Position numbers and translations under genes: made by a program. A DNA stretch of 64,000 nucleotides from Strobilurus pachycystidiatus (Eukaryota; Basidiomycota; Agaricomycetes; Agaricales; Physalacriaceae): contig JAHLMK010000002.1 of assembly GCA_019915135.1 (NCBI GenBank), forward strand, positions 2,604,001-2,668,000, read 5' to 3'. The notes beneath the pieces are model-generated. The model saw only the letters and a list, made by a program, of their open reading frames with translations, was not told the DNA's origin and made no database searches. Position 1 is the first letter of the stretch, and the number at the start of each line of letters is the position of its first letter. Positions 13,030 to 24,333 of the stretch are shown here, piece by piece.

Positions 13030-13127
13030 CGAGCACGGGGAGTGAACACAGGATTGTCGAGGTCGCACATAGCGAGCACGGGGAGAGAACACAGGAACGT
13101 CGAGGTCGCCACAAAGCGAGCACGAGG
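13030..13127. repeat. Second minisatellite, three copies
   Basis: Units beginning CGAGCACGGGGAG start at 13030, 13073 and 13117 (period 43-44), the last one truncated. It directly follows the first minisatellite and is unrelated in sequence. Confidence 0.8.
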
Positions 13128-14626
13128 TCATGCAGTGTCATGTCCGCATTGTAAAAAATGCTGTTATCCGTCTCCATCCAGCGCATTCGTTCTTGTAATT
13201 GGTGCTCGATGGTGCACTGTTCGTTGGCTTCATTCCGGCTGCGCGGGAACACGCTTGCGCTTCCTGCAGGGTGTCCGCCCGCCCTCTAGCACACTGCCCG
13301 CCTCCCCAGACACCGGCTTTCCTTTTCTGCCGGCATGTGTCATTTCGTGCTCGTAAGACACTGCTTACTAGTACTCATATGTCGCAGGGCGTTGCAGGTA
13401 ACCCAGTCCAACTGTCGCCTGTCGCGCTCTTCGGCTCTCCATCTACACACCTTTCTTTGTGCTATACCTTGAGACCGACGGTGTTCCTATTCACTGTGCT
13501 CGTGTCATCGCCGCAGTCAACTTTCCCTTTCACGTACGCAGAACAATCATCGCCATTCCTGATGCCTGTATGTGTGACGCCAGGCAATGTCCTGGTGCTG
13601 CTGGGCGGCTGACCTGCGCCCTGTCCTCGCCGATCGGTCGGAATGATATTGCCTCTTCACCCAGTCTTCACCCGGCCTCTGTGTGTCCGCATTCTTGACC
13701 ACCTTGTCTGCGGTCAACGCCTTCTTCTCTTCACCGGCATAGGACGCGGAAGTGGGGGGAAGAGTATCTGGATGGGCGTACCAGGCTAGTACTGCCGAGC
13801 TTGGGAACTCCGGCTAGCCGTCGACTGACGCTCCTATTCTTTACTATTGTCTATGTGAATGTACTCGTTCTCACGCTTACTGCCTTCTATCTGCTCATAG
13901 GGCAGCTCCACGAGAGCGCTCTGCTTGGCGTTGATGTCGAGTATCACCCCGATGACTCATGAGTATCACCGCCTGGTATCATGATCAGAATCATCATACT
14001 TAACTACTGTGTCGAAGAGTCGGGCATGGCGCCAATCGAGGCGATTGACGATATGAATATGGGGTGTCTCGTGGCCCGAGGGAAGGAACCCAGCGTGATT
14101 ATGCAGTCTTGTATTGTAAAGCAGAATGTAGTCATTTGGAAGTTTGAATGATTGGATGAACACGGCTCGTGGCTGATGTAGTCGCACTGAATCTAGCGCT
14201 CTGTAAGGATCCCGATGTTGGTGGCTGATGTGTTTGCGTGTTTCGATGGTTTCCCAGTGTATAGTCCTCATATTTATACTCCTTCCACTTCGTTATTCGA
14301 GCCTTCTCCTACATGGTTCGGCAATGCATGACTGTTCACTGGTGTCAGTGACGTTTCACTGGCTGCCCTGGGCGTTGTCTGGGGATAGGCAATGCCTTGT
14401 AAATCTTTTGCCTGCTGCGTCACCCGTAGGAGGTCGGTCTACGGGGGGGAGACGATACTGCTTACGGTGAGTGACCTGCCGGCCTGCGAGCGCGTGATTG
14501 GGCCACGCGTGACGCGAACACCTATTTGGTTATCCGGAACCTTAGGTTTATCCTCCTCCTCCTCCTTCGGCTGCAGGTCGAAAGGTATTTGAAGGCACGC
14601 ACTTCTACCGAGAACTAGCGGGCGGG
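13128..14626. other. Gene-poor stretch
   Basis: About 1.5 kb with several medium frames (for example plus 13199-13612 and 13459-13698) that I cannot join into a splice-consistent gene or match to a family. It may contain relics of older genes. Confidence 0.4.
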
Positions 14627-15389
14627 TCATCCTCTTTTCCATTGACGTGGGCTGCAGGTGCTCCCGTCGCGGCTTGGTATTCCTGAAAGGCACGCGTCAG
14701 GAACTTTTAGTGCGTGACAAAACAAAGTATTGACCAAAGCAAACACCCGCTCCATCACATCTTCGAGGCCCTGCAGGAATTCCTCCTGGCGTTCTTGAAG
14801 GTGCTGTAGAGCTTATCAGTTTGGATGAAATCATGAAGGCAAGTAAACCGCACATCAAAAACCCTCCTTGGGAGGCCTTCCATCGGCTTTTGAGAGTGTC
14901 AGAGCGCTGTCGGGAATGGATGTAGCACACACACCGCCGGCAAGGGCATCTTTGGTCTTTCCTGTAGGCATTGATTGTCAAACGCAGACACACAAAGCGA
15001 ACAAAAGACATACTGTGACATCAACTCTCCTCGTCACGAGATTCTTCGCGTTGACGAATCCCATGATGGCTGGGATCCAGATATGTACGTGTCAGGCAAT
15101 TCGATGAGACAAGACATGGACGGCGACGCACTCTTTTGGGTATCGTAGCCGGTGGCAATGTAGAGTCCAAGAGCGAAATTTCGCCAAGCGAGGGCGACGC
15201 GGTAGTCAAGCTGTAAATGCTCTGACGCCAATGCCTCAAGGTCAGCCCAAAGGGTAGCAAGCGTCTTGCTGTGGCGATCCAGGACGTTCTTGTCGTGGTC
15301 GTCCGACCTGCTGAATGAAGGTTCCAGCCTATAGGACCGGATGATAGATGAGGGAACATCGTCTCGCTTGCGTTTGCGAATGGGGCAAT
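14627..15389 (-). CDS. Hypothetical multi-exon protein, 5' end unresolved
   Basis: Spliced exons complement(join(14627..14811,14863..14956,15014..15069,15132..15389)) keep one frame through introns of 51, 57 and 62 nt, giving about 197 residues. Content: an Arg/Lys-rich start (IRKRKRDDV), helices such as SKTLATLWADLEALASEHLQ, the joined segment YDTQKTIMGFVNAKN, and a clean helix LQHLQERQEEFLQGLEDVME. There is no ATG before 15389; an acceptor at 15390 (TTTGATAG) shows that at least one more 5' exon exists, possibly ending near 15437. No family is recognised. Confidence 0.55.
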
Positions 15390-15471
15390 CTATCAAAGAT
15401 TAGGACGCGTCAATGGGTGCATATGGGCGCGCATACCAGCCACCTGTGGTTGTAAGTAAAAGGCACCTATA

Positions 15472-15533
15472 CGATAGTTATCAATGAAACCTCATGTCAA
15501 ACGGTCGATAGTTATCGATCACGATAACTATCG
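15472..15533. repeat. Cluster of CGATA(A/G)(C/T)TATCG palindromes
   Basis: Three copies at about 15472-15482 (last base off), 15506-15517 and 15522-15533, the last two separated by four bases. The same palindrome occurs as a pair at 30306-30352. It may be a transposon end or a protein-binding site. Confidence 0.7.
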
Positions 15534-15724
15534 AGGGGTGACCTAGACCCTGACCTTCCGCATTGGGTTAAGTCCCGGACCCTGCTGTCCCAATCGAGAT
15601 ACTACAAGCGCCCCCGCTCCCGCACGTTATTCCCAATGAAGAAAGTAAAGTAAATTGCAAATATAATAACCCCGCCAATACATATAAGACAGGCGGTCGC
15701 TACCAGAAGTAGATATACGGAACT

Positions 15725-18700
15725 TTATGAATCTTCGGCACGGTCTTGCCGCCCGGCATCCACCAATGACTCTTCGGCAATGATAGTTACCAAGGCAGTA
15801 TGGGCCGCTCCGTCCATAGCGCCACCTGTCCTCCCCCGCGGAGGACTAGAACGCTTCCAGAGCTCTTCAAAACTCTCCCGAACCCGTCGACGATCCGCCG
15901 CCTGATTCGCCGCATAAGCACGACGCCCGCAAATCTCTTCCACACCCAAGCCTGTCCCTCCCAAGTCCCGGCGTCGCTCCCATTCGCGTTCCTCCCAGCG
16001 CAGACTGCGAAGGACGCACCTCATTTCCTCTTTCAACTTCTCGACTTCCTCACACCAGCGCGTTTTGCGCGCCAACGCCTTCGCCCATTCGATTCGAACA
16101 CCTGTACAAATTAGTCATTTTCCCTAGACATACAAGGATCTGGCACACTTACACTCGTGCAAGTAACCGTCTTCCTCCAAATCTGGGCTGCCAGTGGCTG
16201 TCCATATCCACGACATCGTCGCTCTTGTCTCCCCGGGCACATCGCGCCGTCGAACGTCATGCGCCTTCTTCCCAACCCGCCCAGTACCTGTCACCCTGCT
16301 ATCACGCTCATCCAAGCGTCCCAGTCTCTTGACCGCCTCTGCATCTGACTCTGCCGTGACATAAACCTTCACATCGTCGTCCTTCAACTCCCTGTAAGTG
16401 CCACAGCCGTCGGATCCGACCATTCGCGAAAGACTGGCCCGCGAGCGCCTATACTTGTCGACGGCATCCCTGATCTTGATTCCGATACTCTCTATAAGTG
16501 TGGCTGAACGACCCGTGGCACGTTGTCCTCGTACATGTGCGTTGCGATAGTTGACCAGGTATCGTTTTGCACACAGACGCGATCTCAGTCTAGTGAGAGC
16601 GTCTGCGCACTGACCCTTGCGCAAGGCGGTCTCCTGCTTGATCAGCCGCGCTGAACACCCGACCTCAGCCCGCAAAGCTCGACTCGCGGTGCAATCCGAG
16701 GGAAGGTACAATTTGACATCCTCTGGCGCCGGTGGAGCTGAGGCCGCCTCACGTCGGGATTCCTCCTCCCGCTCGACGATTGTCGCCACTCGAGGCATGT
16801 AAACGGCCTGCCAGCGACGGAACTCCTTGATGCGAGCCTCAAGGCTGCGCCGCCGTTCCAGCAATTTCGCTTGGCGATCTGGCGTCATGGTCTTGATGTT
16901 CTTGTCTGCTAGCAGACGTCGTCTTCAAGTGATATCAGTACTCATAGATAAAGCAGAGATTGGTACTCACTGGCCGTCTTCAACCTGTAGCCCCATAATA
17001 ACAAAGCCAGCCATACTAACGCGACCCAGAGCCGATCCTCCTTTGTGAGCTTTGCTCTTTTTCTTTTTCCTCTTTTTGCTGCGGCTCCCTCCCTGATCTC
17101 CATCGCTCGCATCGGCGTCGTTCGCTTCCTCTGCAGCCGCCCTTATCCTAACCAGCTCTGCCTCCTCCTCCGCTCCTGCCGCCTCTGCGATCTCCTCTTC
17201 GCGCAACGACAACCGGACCATATTCTCTGTGAGGTTGACTGCCGCAAGCCGTTAATATAAAAACTTCAATGATTGGAGAAACATCATTGTACCTGTCTCC
17301 GAAGGCGCATATGGGCTGGGTTGTTCTTCATCCGCCAGCCAAGCGTCCACCATCGCAGTCCATTCCTCTCGTATGTCGTCCTCCAGCGCCATATTAACCT
17401 CATCAAACGACTCCATCTGCACTTGGCGCTCTTCCAGCGCGATCCGCAATCGTCGCAGTAAAGTCTTCCCTGTTGAATTCACCTATCGTCAGTCAAACAC
17501 CTCCAACGCAACAAAAGACACTCACCCAAAGCGATATTCTTGCCAAAGTTGTGTTTGTCCGCCTTGTCCTCGATATCGTCATGTCGCGCTCCAGGCTGCT
17601 CCTCCCTCGTCATGTACGAGATCGCGTTAAACACCGCCCATACTCGCTCGATTCCCTCGCCGTCCGTCTTACCGACACCACGCTGATATTTCAACGACGT
17701 CTTGGCCTCACACTTGATGTCATGCACGTTCCCGTGCCAGACGGGCAGTCCCCAGGTAATGACAGGAAGATTTAAACCTTTCAAAGCCTCGGGCAAAGCC
17801 TCGATCCGCTCAAAGAAATGTTTCTTGTACTGGCACGCGATGTCGTATGTCACGGTGATTTCTTTCAAACCCATGCGCGAAAGCAACCAGTACAAGACAA
17901 AGTCGGAATTCTTGTACCTACGAACAGTGTTAGTCTCATAATACAACGATTGAATGTCGAATGCACGCACCGTTCACCCTTTTCCAGATCCCCCAGACCA
18001 AGCATGATCTCGTGCCGAGCGCATATCACCCCGATCACTCCAGCCCATCGCAGACCCACCGAAAACCGTGTATCCTTCTGCATCAGCGCTGCAAAAGCAA
18101 TGCACGTCGTAACCTGAACAGAAACAGATGCATGTCAGTGGGACTATTCCCATTGTCATACAGTCACTCACATCCTCCTCGGTCACGTAGCTCCTCAACC
18201 ATTCGTGGTACATCTCAACCGGTACCTGGACTCCCAACCCGGAGTATAAAGGACGATCCACCCGTGGTGACTGACGCATCTTACAGCGCATACGGAAGTT
18301 GGCATCCATGGAGAGAATGCGCCTGTATAAGTACCTACATAGATGGTAAGAGATCTCAAAAAAATAACCTGACATACAAACGAGTGCATACCGGAACTCC
18401 TCATCAACACCATCCCACCCATCGGGAAGATTGACTCCAAGGCGGGGACAAGCCCAACACTCCACTGCTACGGCGCCATCTGGCGCTTCCGCCATGCCGC
18501 CAGGCTCGTGCGCGACGCCAGACCGGCGGACACGCTTCAGGAAAGCCCACTGACGAGACATGCGCAAGAACGCTTTGTACCGGTCAGGGGTCCACTCAGT
18601 GCCGTAGGGATCCGTCATGTCCTCGAGGGTTGTTATGTAGTCGCGAACGTTCACCGTCGCGATCACCTTCAGACGACGATAAAAGTCGAGGCACTCCATG

Positions 18701-19754
18701 CTTGCGCAGGTTTGGGGAATGTGTGTCGTGGCCGGATACCAACCATTCCGCATCGCCTGCTGCCAATGATGTTCGCGGTCGGAAACGCCGCAAGCACAGT
18801 AACGGTACGCGACGGTATGAATCCCGTTGACGTGGATTATTGTCATCAATCGAGGCGTAGGGTCTGGATGGCGACATCGAGCGCCCTTGTGCCCGAGCTG
18901 GAAGACCAGGCCCATGTCCCTCAGTGTGGTGCGCTGGAATCGAAAGTCCCTCCACACCTGCGGATTCGCGTTTATCATCCTGCATTTTTCAAAGAGTAGA
19001 TTACTAACCTCTACAACGTGCAGGGGGCACCGCTGGTGTCGCGCGACGCAACATGATGAACACTCCAGGAAGTCGCCGCAGTTCCTGCACTGGAAGAGCT
19101 CATCGCACACGAGAGGCCGCGGAGGCGTCTCAGTAGAGTTGGCCGATGGCATGTCGGCGTCCAGTGGCTCTTGAACGTCCGGTGGTAACCAGACTTTTTC
19201 CCGTGCCAAAACTACTCCACAAGTGCTACAGCTCGCGTCGTAAATGTCGTTCCCGAGAGCGTGTCCGCGCATGGTCTCTTCCAGGAAGGTATTGCTCCAA
19301 GGCATCCATTCCTGCATGGCATCATCCTGAAACTGCAGGTCAGCGACATTTCCTAGAATTGCACACACACACGCACCGAACTCGCGTAACGCTTGCGTTT
19401 CGAGGTTCCGCCATCTCCTTCTCCAGCGTAACCATCCTCGGCGTTTGCATACTCCTCGCCTTCGCCATCAACCAAAGCCTGAGCGGGACCCAAGTCGTGC
19501 AATGCTTCTGCGCCGGCCGTCCAATCAGCTCCTGGGGCTTCGAGACCAAAGGCAAACCCGCCGTACTCCGCGGATAGGTGGTCCGGACGAACAGAGGGTT
19601 TCCGTCCAGATGGTAAAGGTTGCGACGTCAGTTCGCCTGTCGGTAGAACGTGGACATTGTAGTCGTGGGCATGTGCCGTCAATGGACCTGTGCGCTGCAC
19701 AAAGGGCGCGTTTGCGCGCGGACGGCCGCCAGGATGGCGACTGGACGCAGACAT
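15725..19754 (-). CDS. KDZ transposase with CxC2 cysteine cluster (copy 1)
   Basis: Ten exons, complement(join(15725..16101,16153..16922,16971..17226,17293..17469,17526..17917,17971..18113,18172..18334,18392..18957,19009..19332,19377..19754)), 1181 aa with no frame break. Order: low-complexity N-terminus; CxC2-like cluster at ~150-330 (CSTCGVVL, FQCRNCGDFLECSSCC, RHQRCPLHVVEV, YRYCACG); CWACPRLGVNLP; RNase H-fold acidic residues in MDANF (~433), TYDIACQY (~549) and TDGEGIERVW (~610), with CARHE between; then a Lys-rich linker (KKRKKKKSK) and a long helical C-terminus. KDZ (Kyakuja-Dileera-Zisupton) enzymes are DDE-type DNA transposases expanded in basidiomycetes. The uninterrupted frame suggests recent activity. 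I could not identify terminal inverted repeats. Confidence 0.92.
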
Positions 19755-19862
19755 GGAATGGCAGGTTAGCAAGCCCACGCGACATCTTGGTTGTTGAAAT
19801 CAAAGATCATATTTGTAAAGATAGGGGTTACGGTAGTCAAGAAACGGCAAGTGCGCCATACT

Positions 19863-20343
19863 TTAATCGTCTTCCTCAAGCCATCGAAGACAGGACTGCG
19901 TGATGCATTGCTCTATATCGCCTTCACCGTTACGAACGGGGACCCACCCCTCTTGTTTGAGTTGTTCGGTCTCTCCTCGTCGACCCTCGCAATCACAGTA
20001 TCGAAGATGAATGTTGTGATTTCCATTGATGTGGATCACCGCCATATGGCGGACCTCGTGGTTGGGATGCGGACATGACGCGTCTGTGTGTCCCAACTGA
20101 AGAATGGCGCCCAGTTCCTGCAGCGCAATGCGTTCCCAGTGGTCTCCCCTCTCGACCTAGGAAAAAATTAGCTTCCCTACGGTCCAGCGATGAGGTGGGT
20201 GATTTCACCACAATGACATGTAAGGGTAGCTTGCGGTGCTTCGCGACGCAGCACGAGGCGCACTGAAATGCGTCGAGACGACAGTTTCGACAACGGTAGA
20301 GTGACTCGGTAGGTTTGTTACATAGCTCGCAATGTTGGACCAT
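19863..20343 (-). CDS. CxC2-domain-only protein, KDZ relic
   Basis: Two exons, complement(join(19863..20156,20212..20343)), 141 aa. The 55-nt intron joins KLPLHVI to VERGDHWERIALQELG. It carries CELCNKPTESLYRCRNC, CASCCVAKHRKLPLHV, GHTDASCPHP and LRYCDCE, a complete CxC2-like cysteine cluster, but stops before the transposase core. It lies 109 bases upstream of the KDZ gene on the same strand and matches the N-terminal cluster of that protein in layout (QLGHTDASCPHP against QLGHKGARCRHP). It is either a truncated KDZ copy or an independent small zinc protein. Confidence 0.7.
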
Positions 20344-20511
20344 GGCTGGCCGAGTGTAGCCGTGTACTCTCGGACTGATGGTGGCTTTGATGAGGTTGAT
20401 AATTCTGTCTGGCAGGGGGTCAGCCGTGCCACTGTAAACATTCCAAAACAGAGTATATTCTAGACTACATCGATAGAAAAGGGGATCTCGCCGCCACCCT
20501 CCGTTGCCTAA

Positions 20512-21371
20512 TCAAGCACGCTCCCGCATCAAATCCCATTCTCGTCCGTCCGACCCTCCATCATGCGCCTCCACGCCCGCATCGGGTCCGATTCCTTGAG
20601 CAAGTACCCACGCCCTGACAAGGTTCTCAGTGAACTGGCAACAAATATCATAACTCCTGGCCGACGTACTGACTCGACGTGGAACCCACTTCACGGTGGG
20701 TTCCGGCACCCGAGCAATCTCTGCATACAGGATGTCGCCACAAGTCTTGATAAAAGTCTCGGCGTCCTGATACGCTTTGTGACGGCGCTCCCGTTGTAGC
20801 CCGCGCCCTAGTTCATAAATCATAACATAAATCAGCCGGTGAAAACATATTGAGGTGCCGCCACACATACCATAAGCGTCGTTGACAATGTCAACGTCAT
20901 CCAGTGTACCAGCCATATGCAAGAGGAGCATCCAGTTGCCACTGCGAGGGTGAAAACCAAGTGCCCTGCGCAAGATTCCCTGGTACACCGTATATTCGCA
21001 CCAATCGACGGCCTTAGACAGAAGGTCGAGCGTCGTTAGCCCGCAATCCTTGAGTCGGGGTGTCAGGAAACCTCCCCCAACAGGCACCAGCTTTTCCTGC
21101 AGTGCAGAGTCAACCTCGCTCCCTGCGTCGCTGCCGACCGAAGCCATGTGGCGTAAAATGATGCTGCTCCGAGGATATGGAGTCAGCGAGGATGGTTTAA
21201 ACGGATATAAAGACAAGAAACCGACCGTTGGCTAGGCTCGTCCACTGTCGTAACGTTGTCAGCGTCGAAGGCGGTGGGCATGCTGGTTGGAGCATTGGGC
21301 AAAATGCGATGAGACTCCTCCTCGTCGCTGGCGATGAGCGCCGGCATTTCGTTGTCACTGTCAGAGTCCAT
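20512..21371 (-). CDS. Unrecognised island protein (245 aa)
   Basis: Three exons, complement(join(20512..20807,20871..21166,21226..21371)), 245 aa. Introns of 63 and 59 nt; the 63-nt one is in frame, and its removal joins VNDAYG to RGLQRERRHKAYQDAETF. The N-terminus is acidic (MDSDSDNEMPAL, ASDEEES); the core is helical with aromatic residues (SKAVDWCEYTVYQGILRRAL, GNWMLLLHMAGTLDD). No family or catalytic motif is recognised. It is one of four consecutive small minus-strand genes upstream of the KDZ copy, so a captive transposon gene is possible (inference). Confidence 0.65.
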
Positions 21372-21512
21372 GGTAGGAAGGCAAGTAATGGCTGCGGCAA
21401 GAGCCCGCGAGAGTAAGATAAGAGGCTGTCGCCTGATATGTCATGTATTTCTAGGGAGAATATCAAATGTTCTACATCCCCGCGCGTACTTAGTGCAGGA
21501 TCGTAAGAACCC

Positions 21513-22160
21513 TCAAACTGTCTCCACCGGCATATCCCCGATGTTAGCACCACGCGCACGCTTCTGCACGGGCCGCGCATAACGATACAACGCCTTCTTC
21601 AGGGTGCGCCACACCTCTTCGGTAACCTCCAGCCCGGTTTTGAATTTCTGGCGTAGTCCTTGCACGCGTATGTCCACAGCGAGGTTGACAAGGTCCTCAT
21701 GAGTGTATATGCCCATGTCAGTCATGCGAGCCTCGCAAACCCCAAGTTTGTAGGTCTTGAGGAATAGTCCGACCTCTGAGTGCATGAACCGAGTGTCCGG
21801 GCCGAGGGTAAAATTGGGATTATCCTCCATGACGAACACCTCAGCGTCACGATTCCCTAGGTTGTGTCGGGTCGGCTTCCATGCCAGGAGGGAAACGGAT
21901 TAGGACACTCACTAGACACCTGAGCACCAGTACCGTACTCGACATCCTTACGAATCGGCCGCGCGGCGCGTATATGTTCCTGGACATGACTGTTGCAACG
22001 TATCGGTCAGACAGTCCCCGCGAGCCCGGAAAGCAACCTACCGACGGCACGCCCATGGCGAAAGAGGAAACGCAATCTTGCTTTGGGCAGCAGGCTTCTT
22101 GCTCAGTATTGTCAAGCGCGCGCGCGCCGTTGTTTTCTTCTTGGGGGGAGAGAGCGACAT
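21513..22160 (-). CDS. Unrecognised island protein (179 aa)
   Basis: Three exons, complement(join(21513..21856,21913..21989,22042..22160)), 179 aa; introns of 56 and 52 nt with consensus ends, all phases consistent. The N-terminus is strongly basic (SPPKKKTTARARLTILSKK), which could be a nuclear or nucleic-acid-binding tail. The C-terminal part (VFVMEDNPNFTLGPDTRFMH, GLFLKTYKLGVCEARM, LKKALYRYARPVQKRARG) is compact and ends in another basic patch. No known domain is recognised. Only 61 bases separate it from the next gene upstream. Confidence 0.65.
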
Positions 22161-22221
22161 CGCGGAGTAAAGGCAAGAAGGCGAGCCAGGGGTTAAGTAG
22201 CGTACATTTTCAGGACCGTAA

Positions 22222-22953
22222 CTACATCGGCGATCCCTGGTATTGGAAAGATTGACGGAGATACAAGCCGCGCAAATGCCGATAGAAAATTGCGGCGCGG
22301 CTGACGCCCTGCCCGGCGATGGCGCGCGTGGCAACGAAGTCGTCCGTCTGACCTACTACGTCGCCCAACAAATGAAATGCGCTGAGAATAGTGTGATAGA
22401 GCTCCTCAGCTTCCCGCAACAAGACCTCGTTTTCTCCCTGGCCCGGGGCGAATCTACGGAGACGTCGAATGGGCGGGGCGCATTGGCGGGCGTGGTAGGC
22501 CAACAGCTCCCAAGCCGCGTGCAAGATCGCTCTCGCCCACGCTGGCTTAGACAAAGCCTTCCTGACCATGACGGACGCGTACTCGACGGGGGTGCGGTTC
22601 TGAGTCTGGATTTCCATATTCCTGTGGTGCGCCTGAACCTCCTGAAGGGCGGCACTTAGATAGCTGCCAATGCGGGCACTTGAACAAGCTCAAATGATGA
22701 AGAGTAACAAGTTGTGGGCAAGAACACTTACGGGCTCGGTGTTGTCAGCAGGCGTAGACCGCGGGGAGGAGTGACGGGATACATTGCGAGCTCTGCCCCC
22801 CTGACATCCGTCAGTTGACCGACTACTCGCACGACGACATATAGCGTACCTGGGTAGGCGCGCTGGCATCGCCAGTGATACGCGGAGAGGAGAGAAGATT
22901 GTACATGCGTCGTCGTCCTCAGAGGAGGACGCGTGTTCGTTTGATGCGTCCAT
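22222..22953 (-). CDS. Unrecognised island protein (209 aa)
   Basis: Three exons, complement(join(22222..22678,22732..22800,22850..22953)), 209 aa. Introns are 53 and 49 nt. The N-terminus is Ser/Asp-rich (ASSSEDDDACTIFSP). The C-terminal two thirds are helical (YLSAALQEVQAHHRNMEIQ, AILHAAWELLAYHARQC, EAEELYHTILSAFHLLGDVV). The first exon style (acidic, serine-rich leader followed by a helical core) resembles its neighbour at 20.5-21.4 kb, but I see no clear alignment. Function unknown. Confidence 0.62.
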
Positions 22954-23096
22954 GACCGTTTGCTGCCGACGGGGACAGAGCAAGAGCGAGCTTGTAACAT
23001 GGTGTCGAAGAGTTTGAGTGATGGTCAGGGAACAAAATGGACTAAGTAAGAATGATTATGTCACCGCCGCGGCCAAAAAAGGGATGTGCAAAAATT

Positions 23097-23168
23097 GACC
23101 ACAGGCTGGGATTCGAACCCAGGTCTCCTCTGTATACGGGTATGCTCAGCCACTACACCACCGCGGTC
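23097..23168 (-). tRNA. tRNA-like sequence, anticodon not assignable
   Basis: On the minus strand it has a good A box (TGGTGTAGTGG), a perfect B box (GGTTCGAATCC) and acceptor strands that pair with a few G-T pairs (ACCGCGG with CTGTGGT). The expected five-pair anticodon stem does not form cleanly and the T stem is offset by one base, so this may be a decayed tRNA or a tRNA-derived element. Length is about 72 bases. Confidence 0.45.
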
Positions 23169-23536
23169 GAAATATATTGCTAATTTTGAGTTTTTGTCGG
23201 GTCATCACCGAATAAATGCCGGATGACCTGCCTGTCTAGTGAGAATGTGTGGACCAAATTTTCAATTGCTCTACATTCCCGATGCGCATGTATTCGAATC
23301 TCAGTTGGAAATCAGTACTTCAATAGTGTCAGTTGCATCCACGGTTGCGATAGTGCGACAGTATGGCGAGGGGCGGGAGAATGGGCATGTCTGTCTAGGG
23401 AAGACGTCATGCCAGATTGGGTTTCACTGCATGTAACAATTCGATCACACAACTTGCCTGCCAACTTGCATCACATCTTACCATTTTGCTGCACATACTC
23501 GGTGCAAAATTTCCTGTTCCTTGCACAACCTTTGGA

Positions 23537-24298
23537 ATGACTGGCCGACCGTTATATATACGCGACGAGGATCGTCAAGCAGCCCGCAACGAATCAAAGA
23601 GCAAATATTGGCATCGGTATGTTGTCGAGTGTCGAGCGCTGACATACGACCCCCCCAATTAATGATAGTCTACAGTAACAAAAACCGCCTCAATGCCCGC
23701 GCTCGGCAGAAATACCAAGCGAGCAGGGATGACACTCGCATTGACGGGCGAACCAAGGCTGGACGAGCGTTGAAATTGGCAGTGGAGGGGGGACAAGCCG
23801 CTGTTGATAGGTGCGTCGACATGCAGGCTGGTCAAGCCGCCAATACCAAGCTCTAACGCACGTTGTAGGGTCCCTCATTCGACTAAAAATGTCCGTCGGA
23901 AGATCTCTCGGAAGGTTAGCAATGTCGCTAGTCGCATCGAGACCTGGAGTGGTGGGGACATATTTAATTGGGTGCAACAATGGCGATGGTTCGCTCTAGA
24001 CAACTCCAATACGAAGGACATCGTGGCAGAGAAATTGGTCGAGCAATGCGCCATGCCATCCCGCCTCCTAGAGGACGCAACAGCGGTGCAGACGAGTGCT
24101 TCCGACGTGTTAGGGGAGGATCACGACCTCACGCGACTCGCGACCGAACATGTCCGTGTACTTGATTACGCCGTAAGATCATTATGCGACATTAGTTTGG
24201 AGTCCTGCCAGGGAACGCTTCGGACCAGTCATTCCAGTGGTACTTTATACTGTGTGACTCATGCCAAGGACAGTAACTATACTTCGCGTTCTACTTAA
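23537..24298 (+). CDS. Small protein with basic Asn/Arg-rich N-terminus (family X, copy 1)
   Basis: Three exons, join(23537..23616,23676..23810,23869..24298), 214 aa; introns of 59 and 58 nt, phases consistent. Splicing creates RQAARNESKSKYWHR followed by NKNRLNARARQKYQASR, a run like the basic segment of small agaricomycete proteins with A-R-N...K-R-Y...N-K patterns, resembling a DNA-binding basic region. The C-terminal half is helical and acidic. The gene at 43433-44118 has the same layout, including an intron at the same point (KYWHR/NK here, SWYHR/NR there), so I treat them as paralogues. It runs toward the minus-strand viroplasmin-like gene, with 35 bases between their ends. Confidence 0.62.
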
Positions 24299-24333
24299 TT
24301 ACAGGTTACACTCATGGACATATAGCCTCACTA

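Noticed and set aside
12899..13252. Minus-strand frame over the minisatellite with repeated AAAQRLDE-like units
   Set aside because: The repeat itself forces the periodic frame; no flanking coding evidence.
13199..13698. Overlapping plus-strand frames
   Set aside because: No consistent splicing and no recognisable family; left as gene-poor DNA.
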